Assembly (NCBI GenBank): GCA_023416585.1
Contig: JAEZHM010000134.1
Coordinates: 1 to 64,000, forward strand
Direction: 5' to 3'
From: Bacillota bacterium
Lineage (GTDB): Bacteria > Bacillota > Clostridia > Christensenellales > Aristaeellaceae
DNA: 64,000 bases
Shown here: in pieces, positions 1-7,601 of the stretch
How the letters are laid out: every line of letters starts with the position of its first letter
Position numbering within the stretch: position 1 is the stretch's first letter
Translations under genes and position numbers: made by a program
Notes under the pieces: generated by a model
What the model saw: the letters and a program-made list of their open reading frames with translations, nothing else
What the model was told of the DNA's origin: nothing
The model's database searches: none

Positions 1-148
1 CCTTGTCAAAATCGGTGAGACCAGTGGCGGCAGACCGAAACTGGCCCTGGACCTTGATTATCTGCTCTTCAAAACGCTTCAAACCATCCTCGAACTTGCT
101 GGAGTCCAGGGATAGGCGGACGATCAGATCTCCAAGCTCCTTTGCCAT
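1..148 (-). CDS. Phage tail tape measure protein, N-terminal fragment
   Basis: This is the start of a gene that runs off the left edge of the window. The codon at 148 is ATG, preceded by GGAGGTGACAGCC, and opens MAKELGDLIVRLSLDSSKF, the usual opening of a siphovirus tape measure protein, which sets tail length and helps DNA ejection. Only about 49 residues are visible. It follows the two tail chaperone reading frames, exactly where a tape measure gene belongs. The rest, typically more than 600 residues, lies outside the window, so intactness cannot be judged. Confidence 0.8.
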   Translation of the reverse strand, partial: MAKELGDLIVRLSLDSSKFEDGLKRFEEQIIKVQGQFRSAATGLTDFDK

Positions 149-169
149 GGCTGTCACCTCCTTTACGGA

Positions 170-370
170 TTACGTTTCCTGCCCGGAGGTGCCACGGGGA
201 GCATTCATCCGGCAATGCAAAGAAAAAAGCGCCTGCAGCTTGCGAAGCGTACAGCGCCAAAAAATGGGTTCAGGCATATGGAGGATCACCGTGCCAATAT
301 ACAAAAGTGTCACCCAATCCAGGTTTTCTTCTGGATCGGGTGACGCAGTATCGGCAAAGGAATCCCACAA
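170..370 (-). CDS. Tail assembly chaperone T region (probable -1 frameshift extension of gpG)
   Basis: The frame contains a typical T-domain pattern: an acidic stretch, then WVTLLYIGTVILHMP and FWRCTLRKLQALFSLH, as seen in the second half of siphovirus gpGT tail chaperones. It lies between gpG and the tape measure and is in the -1 frame relative to gpG. The frame is open upstream through the gpG stop, so it could be fused to gpG by ribosomal slippage, as in lambda-like phages, although I see no classical slippery heptamer at the junction. The only independent start is a TTG at 370 without a clear ribosome binding site, which favours the fusion model. Confidence 0.6.
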   Translation of the reverse strand: MWDSFADTASPDPEENLDWVTLLYIGTVILHMPEPIFWRCTLRKLQALFSLHCRMNAPRGTSGQET

Positions 371-375
371 TGCCT

Positions 376-717
376 TTAGGTAGGGTCGGCAGGCGCACTC
401 TCCTGAACGGCGCCTTCCTCCTGGGGCATCGCATCTGTTAGGGCGGCGGTGATGCTGTCCATAACAGTGCTAAGGTTCTCCAGCGTCACCAGTCCGCCTA
501 CCTTCCGCTCTGTCAGGGATTCATCCTCATGTAAAAGTCCCGCCCACAAAAGGGTGCGGGCTGCTTTGATGCTGCCGGATTGCATGGCGGAAAACGCCTT
601 TTCCATGCTGCCGTATTTCTCTTCGAGATCAGCAAAGGCATTCAGATCAAACTTGATAGTCCTGGGCTTGTCCAACACAACGGGCACGACCATGGATTTC
701 ACATCACGAAGGGACAT
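376..717 (-). CDS. Tail assembly chaperone (gpG-like)
   Basis: This is a 113-residue protein with the pattern of siphovirus gpG-type tail chaperones: a short beta-rich N-terminus (TIKFDLNAFADLEEKYG), a helical middle and an acidic C-terminal end. Such proteins bind the tape measure protein during tail assembly and are not in the virion. The gene lies directly after the major tail protein and before the T frame and tape measure, the invariant order of HK97-like tails. Start ATG 717 has an AAGGAGG site just upstream. Recognition rests on position and on the ADLEEKYG segment; no catalytic motif is expected. Confidence 0.75.
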   Translation of the reverse strand: MSLRDVKSMVVPVVLDKPRTIKFDLNAFADLEEKYGSMEKAFSAMQSGSIKAARTLLWAGLLHEDESLTERKVGGLVTLENLSTVMDSITAALTDAMPQEEGAVQESAPADPT

Positions 718-750
718 GGGGATTCCTCCTTGAAGTTATGTTTTGAGAGA

Positions 751-1332
751 TCAGCCTTCGGGATCCGGTTCCGTAGGCGGCGTGTTGGGGTACACTGCCT
801 GGAACCAGAAGTCGGCTCCGGTAAAGCCCGCATCCCCGCTGTCGGCGATGACCTGCCATTCGCCGTCATAGTCCCGGCGTACGAAGGTGCCGGTGAGCTT
901 GGCGTTTCGCCATGCGGCGGCATCCGTAGCGGTGGCGTATTCGTCCTGTACAAGACCGAATTTTCCCTTATACAGCCAGACGAACCGGAACCGGCTTTGA
1001 CTGACACGGCTCATGAAGCCGATGGCCAGATAGGGAGGCTCGTCTGTGGCTTTCATGGTCATGACGCCATCCAGATAGGTGTGACCCAACAGAGTGGCTT
1101 GGGCTTGCAGGGGCAGTTCAGCCAACTCCAGTTCCACGGAGATGTCACCAAGGTTATTGGCAATATCGAAAACGCCGTCATCTGCCCATAATTTTTCCTG
1201 GCTGGAGGTGGGAGAGATTTTTGCGTTGATAGCCCCTACCAGGGGTTTGGGTACTGCGTATTCCACCCCGGCTGCGGTATCACTGGTAAGCAGCGCATAG
1301 TGGATATTCCGCAAGGATTGTCTTTGGGGCAT
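751..1332 (-). CDS. Phage major tail tube protein
   Basis: This 193-residue protein sits between the tail-completion protein and the tail chaperones, the position of the tail tube subunit. Its sequence resembles the phi13/TP901-type major tail family: an N-terminal 'NIHYALLTSD', a middle with LPLQAQATLLGHTY, and a C-terminal DAAAWRNAKLTGTF region typical of the tail tube fold. The protein would polymerise around the tape measure to form the tube. It ends with an acidic/proline tail. Start ATG 1332 has AGGAGGCCCT upstream. Start and stop lie 14 and 33 bases from the neighbouring genes, consistent with one late operon. Confidence 0.8.
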   Translation of the reverse strand: MPQRQSLRNIHYALLTSDTAAGVEYAVPKPLVGAINAKISPTSSQEKLWADDGVFDIANNLGDISVELELAELPLQAQATLLGHTYLDGVMTMKATDEPPYLAIGFMSRVSQSRFRFVWLYKGKFGLVQDEYATATDAAAWRNAKLTGTFVRRDYDGEWQVIADSGDAGFTGADFWFQAVYPNTPPTEPDPEG

Positions 1333-1346
1333 AGGGCCTCCTTTGC

Positions 1347-1742
1347 TCAGTCCCAGGGTGTGGGGAGCGGTTCATATATTTCATAAGAAGTGGATTTCAC
1401 ATAAACGTCCAAATCGGGGAGATAGCCATCCTCCACCTGCCCTGCGCGTTTAAAGCCCAACTGGCGCATCGCCTCATGCAAGGCACTGTTCACTGGGTAA
1501 AGGATGTTTTCACGGGCATAGATATCCAGACGGAATCGGATGCGCTCTTCCAGGGGCACATCGTCGGCGAACCGGGTATACTCCCGGTCATCTTCCAGCA
1601 CGATGATCCGTGGGAACACCTCCGCCTCCGGGGAAAGAAGCTGATAAATGGCCTGGTTTCCATATGGATCGACAGCCAAAAGAGAAGCGAGCCGCTGGTT
1701 TTCCAGCAGCCCGCTGACTAAGGTGGACGCATCCAGAGGCAA
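1347..1742 (-). CDS. Tail completion / tail terminator-like protein
   Basis: The product is 131 residues and lies between the gp10-like protein and the tail tube, the place of tail terminator or DUF3168-type proteins that cap the tail tube and join it to the head. It has a helical N-terminus (residues 1-35), then the strand-rich segments PRIIVLEDDREYTRFADD and RIRFRLDIYAR that match this family's pattern, and ends YEIYEPLPTPWD. Start ATG 1742 follows the previous gene closely. The exact subfamily is not certain. Confidence 0.65.
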   Translation of the reverse strand: MPLDASTLVSGLLENQRLASLLAVDPYGNQAIYQLLSPEAEVFPRIIVLEDDREYTRFADDVPLEERIRFRLDIYARENILYPVNSALHEAMRQLGFKRAGQVEDGYLPDLDVYVKSTSYEIYEPLPTPWD

Positions 1743-1751
1743 AGACTCCTT

Positions 1752-2159
1752 TTATAATCCCAGCCGGCTTTTGAGTTCGGCGGCAACCGTTTCGAGGACT
1801 TCCTTTCCCCGGGCCTCCGCTGACTTTTCAATAAACCGCTGGGCATCTTGTTTTGTCGTGCCGTATTCCACGAATTTCACATAATAGCTGGGACCATTGA
1901 AACCGCCCTTTACCGTCACACCGGCGACCTTGCGGTTGGATATCAGCTCTGCCGTGATGACTTCTGATAGCCGTTGCGGACTACGTCCATGACCGGTGCG
2001 GTGCTTGTGCGCACGAGGTGCTCGTAGCGTTGCCTCACCGGCAATGATCCTGGCACCTTTGAGCAGCGCACCGTTGATAGCGCCGGTGGCCTCGCTGCCC
2101 AACGCCTGGGCTTGCCTGCCCACCTCGCCAAGCTGTTCGATGCTGATCTTACTTGCCAT
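1752..2159 (-). CDS. HK97-gp10-like head-tail joining protein
   Basis: This is a 135-residue basic protein of the HK97 gp10 type, a component of the head-tail connection. Visible features are an N-terminal helix with many Ala and Gln, a middle rich in Arg and His around RTGHGRSPQRLSEVI, the segment YYVKFVEYGTTKQDAQRF (YVKFVEYGT is the usual family signature) and a C-terminal helix. The start chosen is ATG 2159, inside the last codons of the preceding head-closure gene, an overlap typical of translationally coupled phage morphogenesis genes. Confidence 0.8.
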   Translation of the reverse strand: MASKISIEQLGEVGRQAQALGSEATGAINGALLKGARIIAGEATLRAPRAHKHRTGHGRSPQRLSEVITAELISNRKVAGVTVKGGFNGPSYYVKFVEYGTTKQDAQRFIEKSAEARGKEVLETVAAELKSRLGL

Positions 2160-2508
2160 CCGGCACCACGCTTTTTGCAAGGATTTCTAGCTTCACATGC
2201 CGCATCTGCGGGTCGGTAATGGCGGTGATACTGTAATCAGCGCCGCTAAACCTCAGGCGCATGGCACCGTCCACATCCTTGCGGTATCGGATGGTGAATC
2301 GTATTTCCGTCTCACGATTCACAGCGGCAGCCTGAAAGAATTCCCGTCCGGACAGCGGAGCGGCACCGACCCAGCATGTAAAGGCGGGAATCCAGGTTTC
2401 TTTTGTAATTCCCTTTTGTATAACTACCTGTTTATAAAGAAAGGTGACGCGGTGGCGAAGCTCGCCCGCTCTTTGGTCACAATCAGTGCTTTTCCGGTAG
2501 TTCGCCAC
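2149..2508 (-). CDS. Head closure / head-tail adaptor protein
   Basis: The product is about 119 residues and matches phage head-tail joining proteins of the SPP1 gp16 / HK97 type: RAGELRHRVTFLYKQ at the N-terminus, a Trp-rich core (TWIPAFTCWVGAAPLSGREFF) and a strand pair RETEIRFTIRYRKDVDGAMR. These proteins close the portal channel after packaging. The GTG at 2508 was chosen because it follows AAAGGAGGGACGCGC; a longer reading up to 2559 lacks a ribosome binding site. It overlaps the next gene by 11 bases. Confidence 0.75.
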   Translation of the reverse strand: MANYRKSTDCDQRAGELRHRVTFLYKQVVIQKGITKETWIPAFTCWVGAAPLSGREFFQAAAVNRETEIRFTIRYRKDVDGAMRLRFSGADYSITAITDPQMRHVKLEILAKSVVPDGK

Positions 2509-2525
2509 GCGCGTCCCTCCTTTCC

Positions 2526-2807
2526 CTAGAAAAGCTGTCCGGGTTCCCGGTACGGCCACAGGAGCGCATGGAAGGCATCGAACATGGCCTCATACGCATC
2601 ACGGTCGCTGTTTTCCCGGTGGGTGAAAAAATGACCGGCCATGAGCAGCATGGCCAGCCGTACAGGTTCGGGCATATCATCACTGAAAGGCCGCCCGCAG
2701 AAATCCTCGCAGGAGGTTTTCGCGGCGGCAAGCAGCGCGGTCAGATACCCGTCTTCCTCATCCTGCTCAATGCGGAGATGGGCTTTGAGTTCCTGGAGCG
2801 TAACCAT
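2526..2807 (-). CDS. Head-tail connector protein (gp6-like)
   Basis: This is a small all-helical protein of 93 residues. It opens MVTLQELKAHLRIEQDEEDGYL and continues LLAAAKTSCEDFCGRPF, the pattern of phage gp6-like / DNA packaging connector proteins that form a ring below the portal. The start codon immediately follows the capsid stop (2808) and the gene lies directly upstream of the head-closure gene, the canonical position. The C-terminus is rich in aromatic residues. Confidence 0.85.
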   Translation of the reverse strand: MVTLQELKAHLRIEQDEEDGYLTALLAAAKTSCEDFCGRPFSDDMPEPVRLAMLLMAGHFFTHRENSDRDAYEAMFDAFHALLWPYREPGQLF

Positions 2808-4004
2808 TTACGCCGCCTTCATTTGCAGCGCCTTCACAGCCTCCGGGAGGATGAGCCTGCCGTCCACCCGCTGGGTGGCCCGGAAGCCCACCTGCCCGGT
2901 CTGGGCAAACAGTTCGTTCAGCCGCTGGAAGGAACGGCCCTGCCTGTCGGCGATCCAGTAATAGGACAGGTCGCCGAACATGACCGCCTTGTTTCCCGCC
3001 GTAGGCGCGGGCATGAAGGCGGAGGTGACGAGCCTGTGGTTAAGCAGCATATCCGGCTGGCCTTCCTTCAAACCCGGCTGCCACAGATATTGCCCGCTCG
3101 AATCCTTGAGTTTGCGGATCATCTTCACGGCACTGTCGCCCATGATGAAAACCGCCTTGCGCCGATATGGTGCGCGCAGGCTGTAAACGAGGTCGATCAC
3201 TTCATCCGCCGTCATGGCGGCGGCAGCGGCTGCGGCAACGCCAACCTCAGCCCCCAGGGTATCATGAAGCAGGCCGGTGGGCTTGCCGGAGCCGTTGCCC
3301 GTCAAGAAGGCTTGTTCCTCAGCAGCGCCGATGCGCCGCCCGAACTCCGAGGCGATGTACCCCTCGATGTCGAACACGGAATCGTTCAGCAGCTCATCCG
3401 ATACTTTGATCATGGTGGCGATCTTGTGGGCACCAATGGATATCAGTCCGAAGCTGTCGTCGGAGTCAGGGATAGCCCCTTCCTCATCCACCCAGGAAGC
3501 AGTGCCCTTGGATGCAACAAGGGGTATCTTCCTGTCGCCGGAAGCGGTACGAATAGTACGGCACAGGGTTCGCAGTACATTTTCCTCCTCCAGCATTGTA
3601 ATGAGCGTGCGCTCATATTCATCAGGGGCCAGCACGCCGCCTTCCGAATCCATGCCGATCTGCAGAGCATTGCGTACCTCATATGAGGTGCGGTTACGCA
3701 TCTGGTTCCAGAAGGCGTCCCGGTACGCATCTGTGGCGCGGCCTGCCTTCTGTTCATGACCTTGGCCGGGACGGGCGGTAATGGGCTGGGAAGTAGCGGA
3801 GGCCATCTCCCGGTCCAAGGCCTCCCGGCGTTCCAGGCGCTCAACCTCTTTGCCGAGACTGACCACCTCGGCCTCCATTTTTTCGTAAGTAGCGGCATCC
3901 TCGGCAGACAGCATGCCGTCGCTGCCTCGTTTGGAATCCAGAAAGTCCTTGGCATCTTCCCAGCCCTTTGCACGCTTTTCACGCAGGGCAAGAATCTGGT
4001 TCAT
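2808..4004 (-). CDS. Major capsid protein, HK97 family
   Basis: This 398-residue protein is the HK97-fold shell subunit. It begins with a charged coiled-coil delta/scaffold domain (residues 1 to about 95) that the adjacent protease would remove. The mature fold follows, with GGVLAPDEYERTLITMLEEE, NVLRTLCRTI, IKVSDELLNDSVFDIEGYI and GNGSGKPTGLL, all typical of the family. The start ATG 4004 is fixed by the ACAGGAGGAATTATTC just upstream; a longer open frame to 4133 has no ribosome binding site. It lies between protease and connector. No lesion is visible. Confidence 0.93.
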   Translation of the reverse strand: MNQILALREKRAKGWEDAKDFLDSKRGSDGMLSAEDAATYEKMEAEVVSLGKEVERLERREALDREMASATSQPITARPGQGHEQKAGRATDAYRDAFWNQMRNRTSYEVRNALQIGMDSEGGVLAPDEYERTLITMLEEENVLRTLCRTIRTASGDRKIPLVASKGTASWVDEEGAIPDSDDSFGLISIGAHKIATMIKVSDELLNDSVFDIEGYIASEFGRRIGAAEEQAFLTGNGSGKPTGLLHDTLGAEVGVAAAAAAAMTADEVIDLVYSLRAPYRRKAVFIMGDSAVKMIRKLKDSSGQYLWQPGLKEGQPDMLLNHRLVTSAFMPAPTAGNKAVMFGDLSYYWIADRQGRSFQRLNELFAQTGQVGFRATQRVDGRLILPEAVKALQMKAA

Positions 4005-4086
4005 GAATAATTCCTCCTGTTTTGTAGGTCCCGCGAAGCGGGGCTGTAGTGAGCGGAGTGTACGCAGCGAACGGAACACCGGGCGG

Positions 4087-4818
4087 CTATCTGCCGCACG
4101 GTGCGGAATATAAAAGCGCCAGCCTTTTTTCAAGGTCTGACGCTTTCACCCGGGGGTGTTCAGGTTGTGCCGGAAGTTCCTGCTTTGGGATTTTCGAACG
4201 GAGCTTATCCAGCAGGGAATTGGTCACAGCGCGGCGGGAGAAGGTGAAGCTGTTCTGCGTTTGAGCGGGGGAAGCATCCTCCCGGAACAGGATGCCGTCC
4301 GCGAAGCCCATTTCCAGCGCCTTGTTGGCATTAAGCCATGTTTCCGCATCCATGAGGTGGGATATCTTCGCACGGGACAGCCCTGTTTTGATTTCATAAG
4401 CATTGATGATGCTTTCCTTTACCTCATCCAGCATCTGGATTGCCTTTTGCATTTCCTCGCTGTCGCCGATTGCTATAGTGAGCGGGTTATGGATCATCAT
4501 GAGGCCGGTAGGGGACATGAGCACCTTTGTTCCAGCCATGGCAATGACGGAGGCCGCGCTGGCGGCGATGCCGTCGATTTTCACGGTGACGCTGCCCGGA
4601 TATTCCATGAGCATGTTGTAGATTTGCGCCGCCGCGACGCAATCGCCACCCGGCGAGTTGATCCACAGAGTGATATCGCCGTTCCCGGCCATAAGCTCCG
4701 CCTTGAAAGCCGCAGGCGTTACGTCATCCGAAAACCAGCTTTCCTCGGCAATGACGCCGCACAAATACAGGGTGCGGGTATCGTCGGCATCCCGCGCCCA
4801 GTTCCAGAATTTCTTCAT
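4087..4818 (-). CDS. ClpP-like prohead maturation protease
   Basis: This 243-residue serine peptidase of the ClpP/S14 fold trims the capsid scaffold domain. Visible elements in order are ITLWINSPGGD (oxyanion strand), the nucleophile region GIAASAASVIAMAG at about residues 85-98, the catalytic His in LMMIHNP, and the acid near SHLMDAETWLNANKAL. The C-terminal 50 residues are charged and probably a scaffold-like tail. The start overlaps the portal stop by four bases, so translation is coupled. It is the normal gene between portal and capsid. Confidence 0.92.
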   Translation of the reverse strand: MKKFWNWARDADDTRTLYLCGVIAEESWFSDDVTPAAFKAELMAGNGDITLWINSPGGDCVAAAQIYNMLMEYPGSVTVKIDGIAASAASVIAMAGTKVLMSPTGLMMIHNPLTIAIGDSEEMQKAIQMLDEVKESIINAYEIKTGLSRAKISHLMDAETWLNANKALEMGFADGILFREDASPAQTQNSFTFSRRAVTNSLLDKLRSKIPKQELPAQPEHPRVKASDLEKRLALLYSAPCGR

Positions 4819-6071
4819 AGCGGTTTCTCCTTTTTTGCTTCGGAAGCAAAGATTCCGGCATCCTCCAGCTTGGTCATATTTCCGTTGATAAGGTACAGGT
4901 CGCCGCCCATTTCCGCAGGGATGCGGTCCAGGTTTTCCAGTTCCCGTATGTCGTTGGCGGACATCCAGCCGTTCTGCCTTCCCACGGCATACCCGGCCAT
5001 CCGGCTTTGATAATCACCCCGAAGCAAACCGTCCAGATTGAAGCGCGCGAAAAAGCGCTTCTTTTCCTCTGGGGAAAAGAGCGCCCGGTGGATTGCCTGC
5101 TCCCAACGGACCACCCAGGGGTCAAGGGTGTATTTCACGAATTCCAGGGATTGCTGCTCGATATTGGAGAAAGAGGACTTCTCCAGGTCGCCCACCATAT
5201 GGGGCGGCACCCGGAAGATGCGGGCAATCTCATTGATCTGGAATTTACGTGTTTCCAGGAACTGCGCCTGTTCCGGGGAAATGCCGATGGGCTTATACGA
5301 CATTCCTTCCTCCAGCACGGCAATCCGGTGGGCATTGCGGCTCCCCTGATAGATGGCGTTCCAGCTTTCCCGGACGCGCTTGGGGTCCTTCACCACGCCG
5401 GGATGCTCCAGCACACCGCCCGGCGCTGCGCCGTTGGCGAAGAAGGAAGCGCCGTATTCCTCGCAGGCAATCGCTATACCAATAGCGTTCTTTGCCATGG
5501 CGATGGGACTATATCCTACGAGGCCGTCAAAACCTAGGCCGGGGATGTGAAGCACATCATAGGGAGATAGAAGAATTTGCTGATTCCTGCCCAGGGTGTT
5601 CACATCCTCCTGGGTACGGGAGTAGGCATAATAGATACGGCCCGCCTGATCCCGATCCACGGTCATTTTGCCCGGCATGAGGGGGTAGAGGGCCACCACC
5701 TCCCCCTTCCCATTTCGGATCACTTGGGCATAGGCATTACCCCACAGCAGCAGGTGCGTCATGAGGGTTTCCCGGAAGGCGAAGCTGGTCATTTCCGGGT
5801 TCGGCTCATCATGGAGTAATCTGTATAGCGGATGCTCCAATGCCTTGTCCTTACCGCCTTTGCCGTCATATCGGTAGACATGCAGCGGCAGGCCTGCCAC
5901 CGCCTCGGAGAGGATACGTACACATGAATAAACGGCAGTCATCTGCATGGCCGAGCGTTCGTTGACCGCCTTGCTGCTGGATGAACCGCCGAGAAAAAAA
6001 CTGTATGTGCTGCCGTTCAGGCTGTTGGAGGGTTTTTCGCGGGCCCTGAAGATTTTGTTCAGCAAGTTCAA
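4815..6071 (-). CDS. Phage portal protein, HK97 family
   Basis: This roughly 418-residue protein is the dodecameric channel through which DNA is packaged. Recognisable parts are AVYSCVRILSEAVAGLPL near the N-terminus, HPLYRLLHDEPNPEMTSF, LLLWGNAYAQVIRNGKGEV, and the late helix RKFQINEIARIFRVPPHM, all typical of HK97-family portals. I chose the TTG at 6071 because it follows GAAAGGATC and gives MNLLNKIFRAREKP, the usual portal opening. The frame continues to 6179, but that extension crosses a terminator hairpin and lacks a ribosome binding site. Upstream the large terminase is displaced by a 4-kb insertion of non-phage genes. Confidence 0.9.
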   Translation of the reverse strand: MNLLNKIFRAREKPSNSLNGSTYSFFLGGSSSSKAVNERSAMQMTAVYSCVRILSEAVAGLPLHVYRYDGKGGKDKALEHPLYRLLHDEPNPEMTSFAFRETLMTHLLLWGNAYAQVIRNGKGEVVALYPLMPGKMTVDRDQAGRIYYAYSRTQEDVNTLGRNQQILLSPYDVLHIPGLGFDGLVGYSPIAMAKNAIGIAIACEEYGASFFANGAAPGGVLEHPGVVKDPKRVRESWNAIYQGSRNAHRIAVLEEGMSYKPIGISPEQAQFLETRKFQINEIARIFRVPPHMVGDLEKSSFSNIEQQSLEFVKYTLDPWVVRWEQAIHRALFSPEEKKRFFARFNLDGLLRGDYQSRMAGYAVGRQNGWMSANDIRELENLDRIPAEMGGDLYLINGNMTKLEDAGIFASEAKKEKPL

Positions 6072-6098
6072 TGGGCACGATCCTTTCAAAAAAGGCAT

Positions 6099-6126
6099 AA
6101 AAAAGCACTTGCGGTTTGGCAAGTGC
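6099..6126 (-). terminator. Rho-independent terminator before the portal gene
   Basis: A perfect 8-bp stem, GCACTTGC and GCAAGTGC with a 6-base loop, is followed on the minus strand by TTTTTT. It would stop transcripts from the inserted cupin/DUF1989 genes from entering the portal operon. If the phage late promoter lies upstream of the terminase, this terminator also cuts the morphogenesis genes off from it. Confidence 0.8.
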
Positions 6127-6168
6127 GCAGTTATGGCTTTGAGGCTTTTCTCATTGTAAAATTGGAAG

Positions 6169-6497
6169 TTATTTTTCAATAACCATTGTCAACAAGACAA
6201 GATCACCGTCACCAGTATTGACGATGCTATGTTCCATACCTTTTTTGCAAATATGATAAACACCTGCAGAGAGAATTTCTTCTGCTCCATCACAGATAGC
6301 TTTCCCACTGCCGGACAAAACGTAATTCAAATCGTCGCTTGTTTCATGACGATGCATACCGATCGAACCGCCCTGATGGATACGGCAATGAATAATCCTT
6401 TCATGACCTTCTATACACATCTTTGCGGACATTTCGCCGGTTCCGTTATTCATCCGGGAAATCTGCGCTCCGGCATTTCAATAAAGTTAATCAGCAT
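6169..6497 (-). pseudogene. Frameshifted cupin-domain protein
   Basis: A small single-domain cupin is split by one base. The first frame starts at ATG 6497 with AGGATG upstream and reads MLINFIEMPERRFPG before a TGA. The second frame, from 6453, reads MNNGTGEMSAKM and continues with the metal-binding cupin pattern GMHRHETSDDLNYVLSGSG and a later KKGMEHSIVN. Joined, they give the normal layout of this family at about 108 residues. The join is GGATGA at about 6452, one base short, so the gene is probably inactive, unless re-initiation at the overlapping ATG yields a shortened protein. It follows DUF1989, suggesting a shared small-molecule role. Confidence 0.65.
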
Positions 6498-6578
6498 TTT
6501 TTGTTCATCCTATCAAATTGGAATTTTCCGATCATTTGTGTTATGCTTAATCCCTTTGATAAAAAGTACCCGAATCCG

Positions 6579-7160
6579 TTAATCTTCAATCACCATTTTT
6601 ATTGGCGAGCATACACCACCATTGCACTTACTTTCCGAAACACTACAGGCAGCCACGCCTAAACGAACATCCATTTGCGCTTTTAACATCACACTGTCTC
6701 CCGGTTTTGAAATGGGATTTTCTACAGTAATACTTCCGTCCGTGTTGATTTTTGTATACATGAAAAAGTTCACGGGATGTATGATTGGCCTCTGTCTTTT
6801 CAAACTCTCGTTTATATTGTTTAAGCAATTTGGATGACCATTTCCGTTATGATAAAAAAAATCATACATCTCCGTCCTGCAGCATGGATGCAATAAATCG
6901 TGCTCTCCCACATCATCCGACAGAAGCTGAAACATTGGCCGGTATAGATTAGTGTAAATCAAACTACCAACCTTAAGTTTTAATGAATCATTACAATCGA
7001 TCGTAACGCCCGTAGATAGGAATTCATTGGGATTCTGGATAGCCTCCGCAAAAAAATCCACAACCTGGCTCCCCTCAAGATCAATAATGGTAATCGTCTG
7101 ATTTTTCATTACTTCTACGGTTTTTCCACTGCAGGCATTTATCATATATTCCTGTTTCAT
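6579..7160 (-). CDS. DUF1989 (urea carboxylase-associated) family protein
   Basis: This 193-residue protein resembles the DUF1989 family, whose members accompany urea carboxylase and guanidine or amine degradation genes; the reaction is not settled. Visible family features are a beta-rich N-terminus with IIDLEGSQVVDFFA, LSTGVTIDCNDSLKL, and a Cys/His cluster LLHPCCRTEMYDFF followed by HPNCLNNIN. A late segment, CNGGVCSPIKMVIED, is also typical. The start is ATG 7160 behind GGAGGCAATA; an upstream in-frame GTG overlaps that site. No urea carboxylase is nearby, so the context is isolated: a cupin downstream and a transporter upstream on the other strand. Confidence 0.8.
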   Translation of the reverse strand: MKQEYMINACSGKTVEVMKNQTITIIDLEGSQVVDFFAEAIQNPNEFLSTGVTIDCNDSLKLKVGSLIYTNLYRPMFQLLSDDVGEHDLLHPCCRTEMYDFFYHNGNGHPNCLNNINESLKRQRPIIHPVNFFMYTKINTDGSITVENPISKPGDSVMLKAQMDVRLGVAACSVSESKCNGGVCSPIKMVIED

Positions 7161-7173
7161 TATTGCCTCCACA

Positions 7174-7248
7174 AATTCCTGTTTATCGTGCCGCCCAAAT
7201 CAAATGGTATTTTATAACAAACAACGCTAAAGAGCAATCACAAAGCAT
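7174..7248. repeat. 75-bp direct repeat, copy B (leader of DUF1989 gene)
   Basis: This segment aligns without gaps to 10362-10436 over 75 bases, with roughly three quarters of positions the same; the best-kept parts are AATTCCTGTTT at one end and TTATAACAAACAA to AAAGCAT at the other. Here it is the 5' leader and probable promoter region of the DUF1989 gene. The other copy is the leader of the GGDEF gene and overlaps the large terminase stop. It could be a shared promoter/operator or a duplication made when the insert arrived. Confidence 0.7.
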
Positions 7249-7529
7249 TACGAGCCCTGCCCATCGCACATCGGATCACTATGTCCGCCATGTCATTTTA
7301 CCCAGCTCAGAGCTACGAACCAGGGGGATAATTCATTTGGTTTACGGTAATCAAGGAAACAGTAAACCAGAGGACCGTGTAACAGAATAGTCCATCTCCG
7401 TGGTCTGTAATAGACTCAAAAACGTGACAAGGCCCCTTTTTAGACTGCTGTGCTTTGCTAATTATTTTTCCATAGGGCTCTTGCATAGCCTGAGTAGTGA
7501 AAATAGTGTCGCCTTATAAAGTTCCGTCA

Positions 7530-7557
7530 TTGAAAAAACGGCTTGTTATGGTATAGT
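7530..7557 (+). promoter_or_regulatory. Probable sigma-A promoter of the MFS gene
   Basis: TTGAAA (7530-7535) and TATAGT (7552-7557) are separated by 16 bases and lie about 45 bases upstream of the MFS start. Between 7250 and 7530 I see no coding region or structured RNA that I can name. Confidence 0.5.
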
Positions 7558-7601
7558 ATACCTGCATTAAGGAAGAAATCTAGGCAAAAGAGGAAATGTG
7601 A

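Noticed and set aside
2568..3686. Long plus-strand ORF of 372 codons opposite the capsid gene
   Set aside because: It is the antisense of the clearly identified capsid and connector genes; GC-rich phage genes often leave such open antisense frames.
7174..7248. Guanidine riboswitch upstream of the DUF1989 gene
   Set aside because: The family association suggested it, but I find no ykkC-like or paired ACGR-loop hairpins; the shared blocks fit a promoter/operator better.
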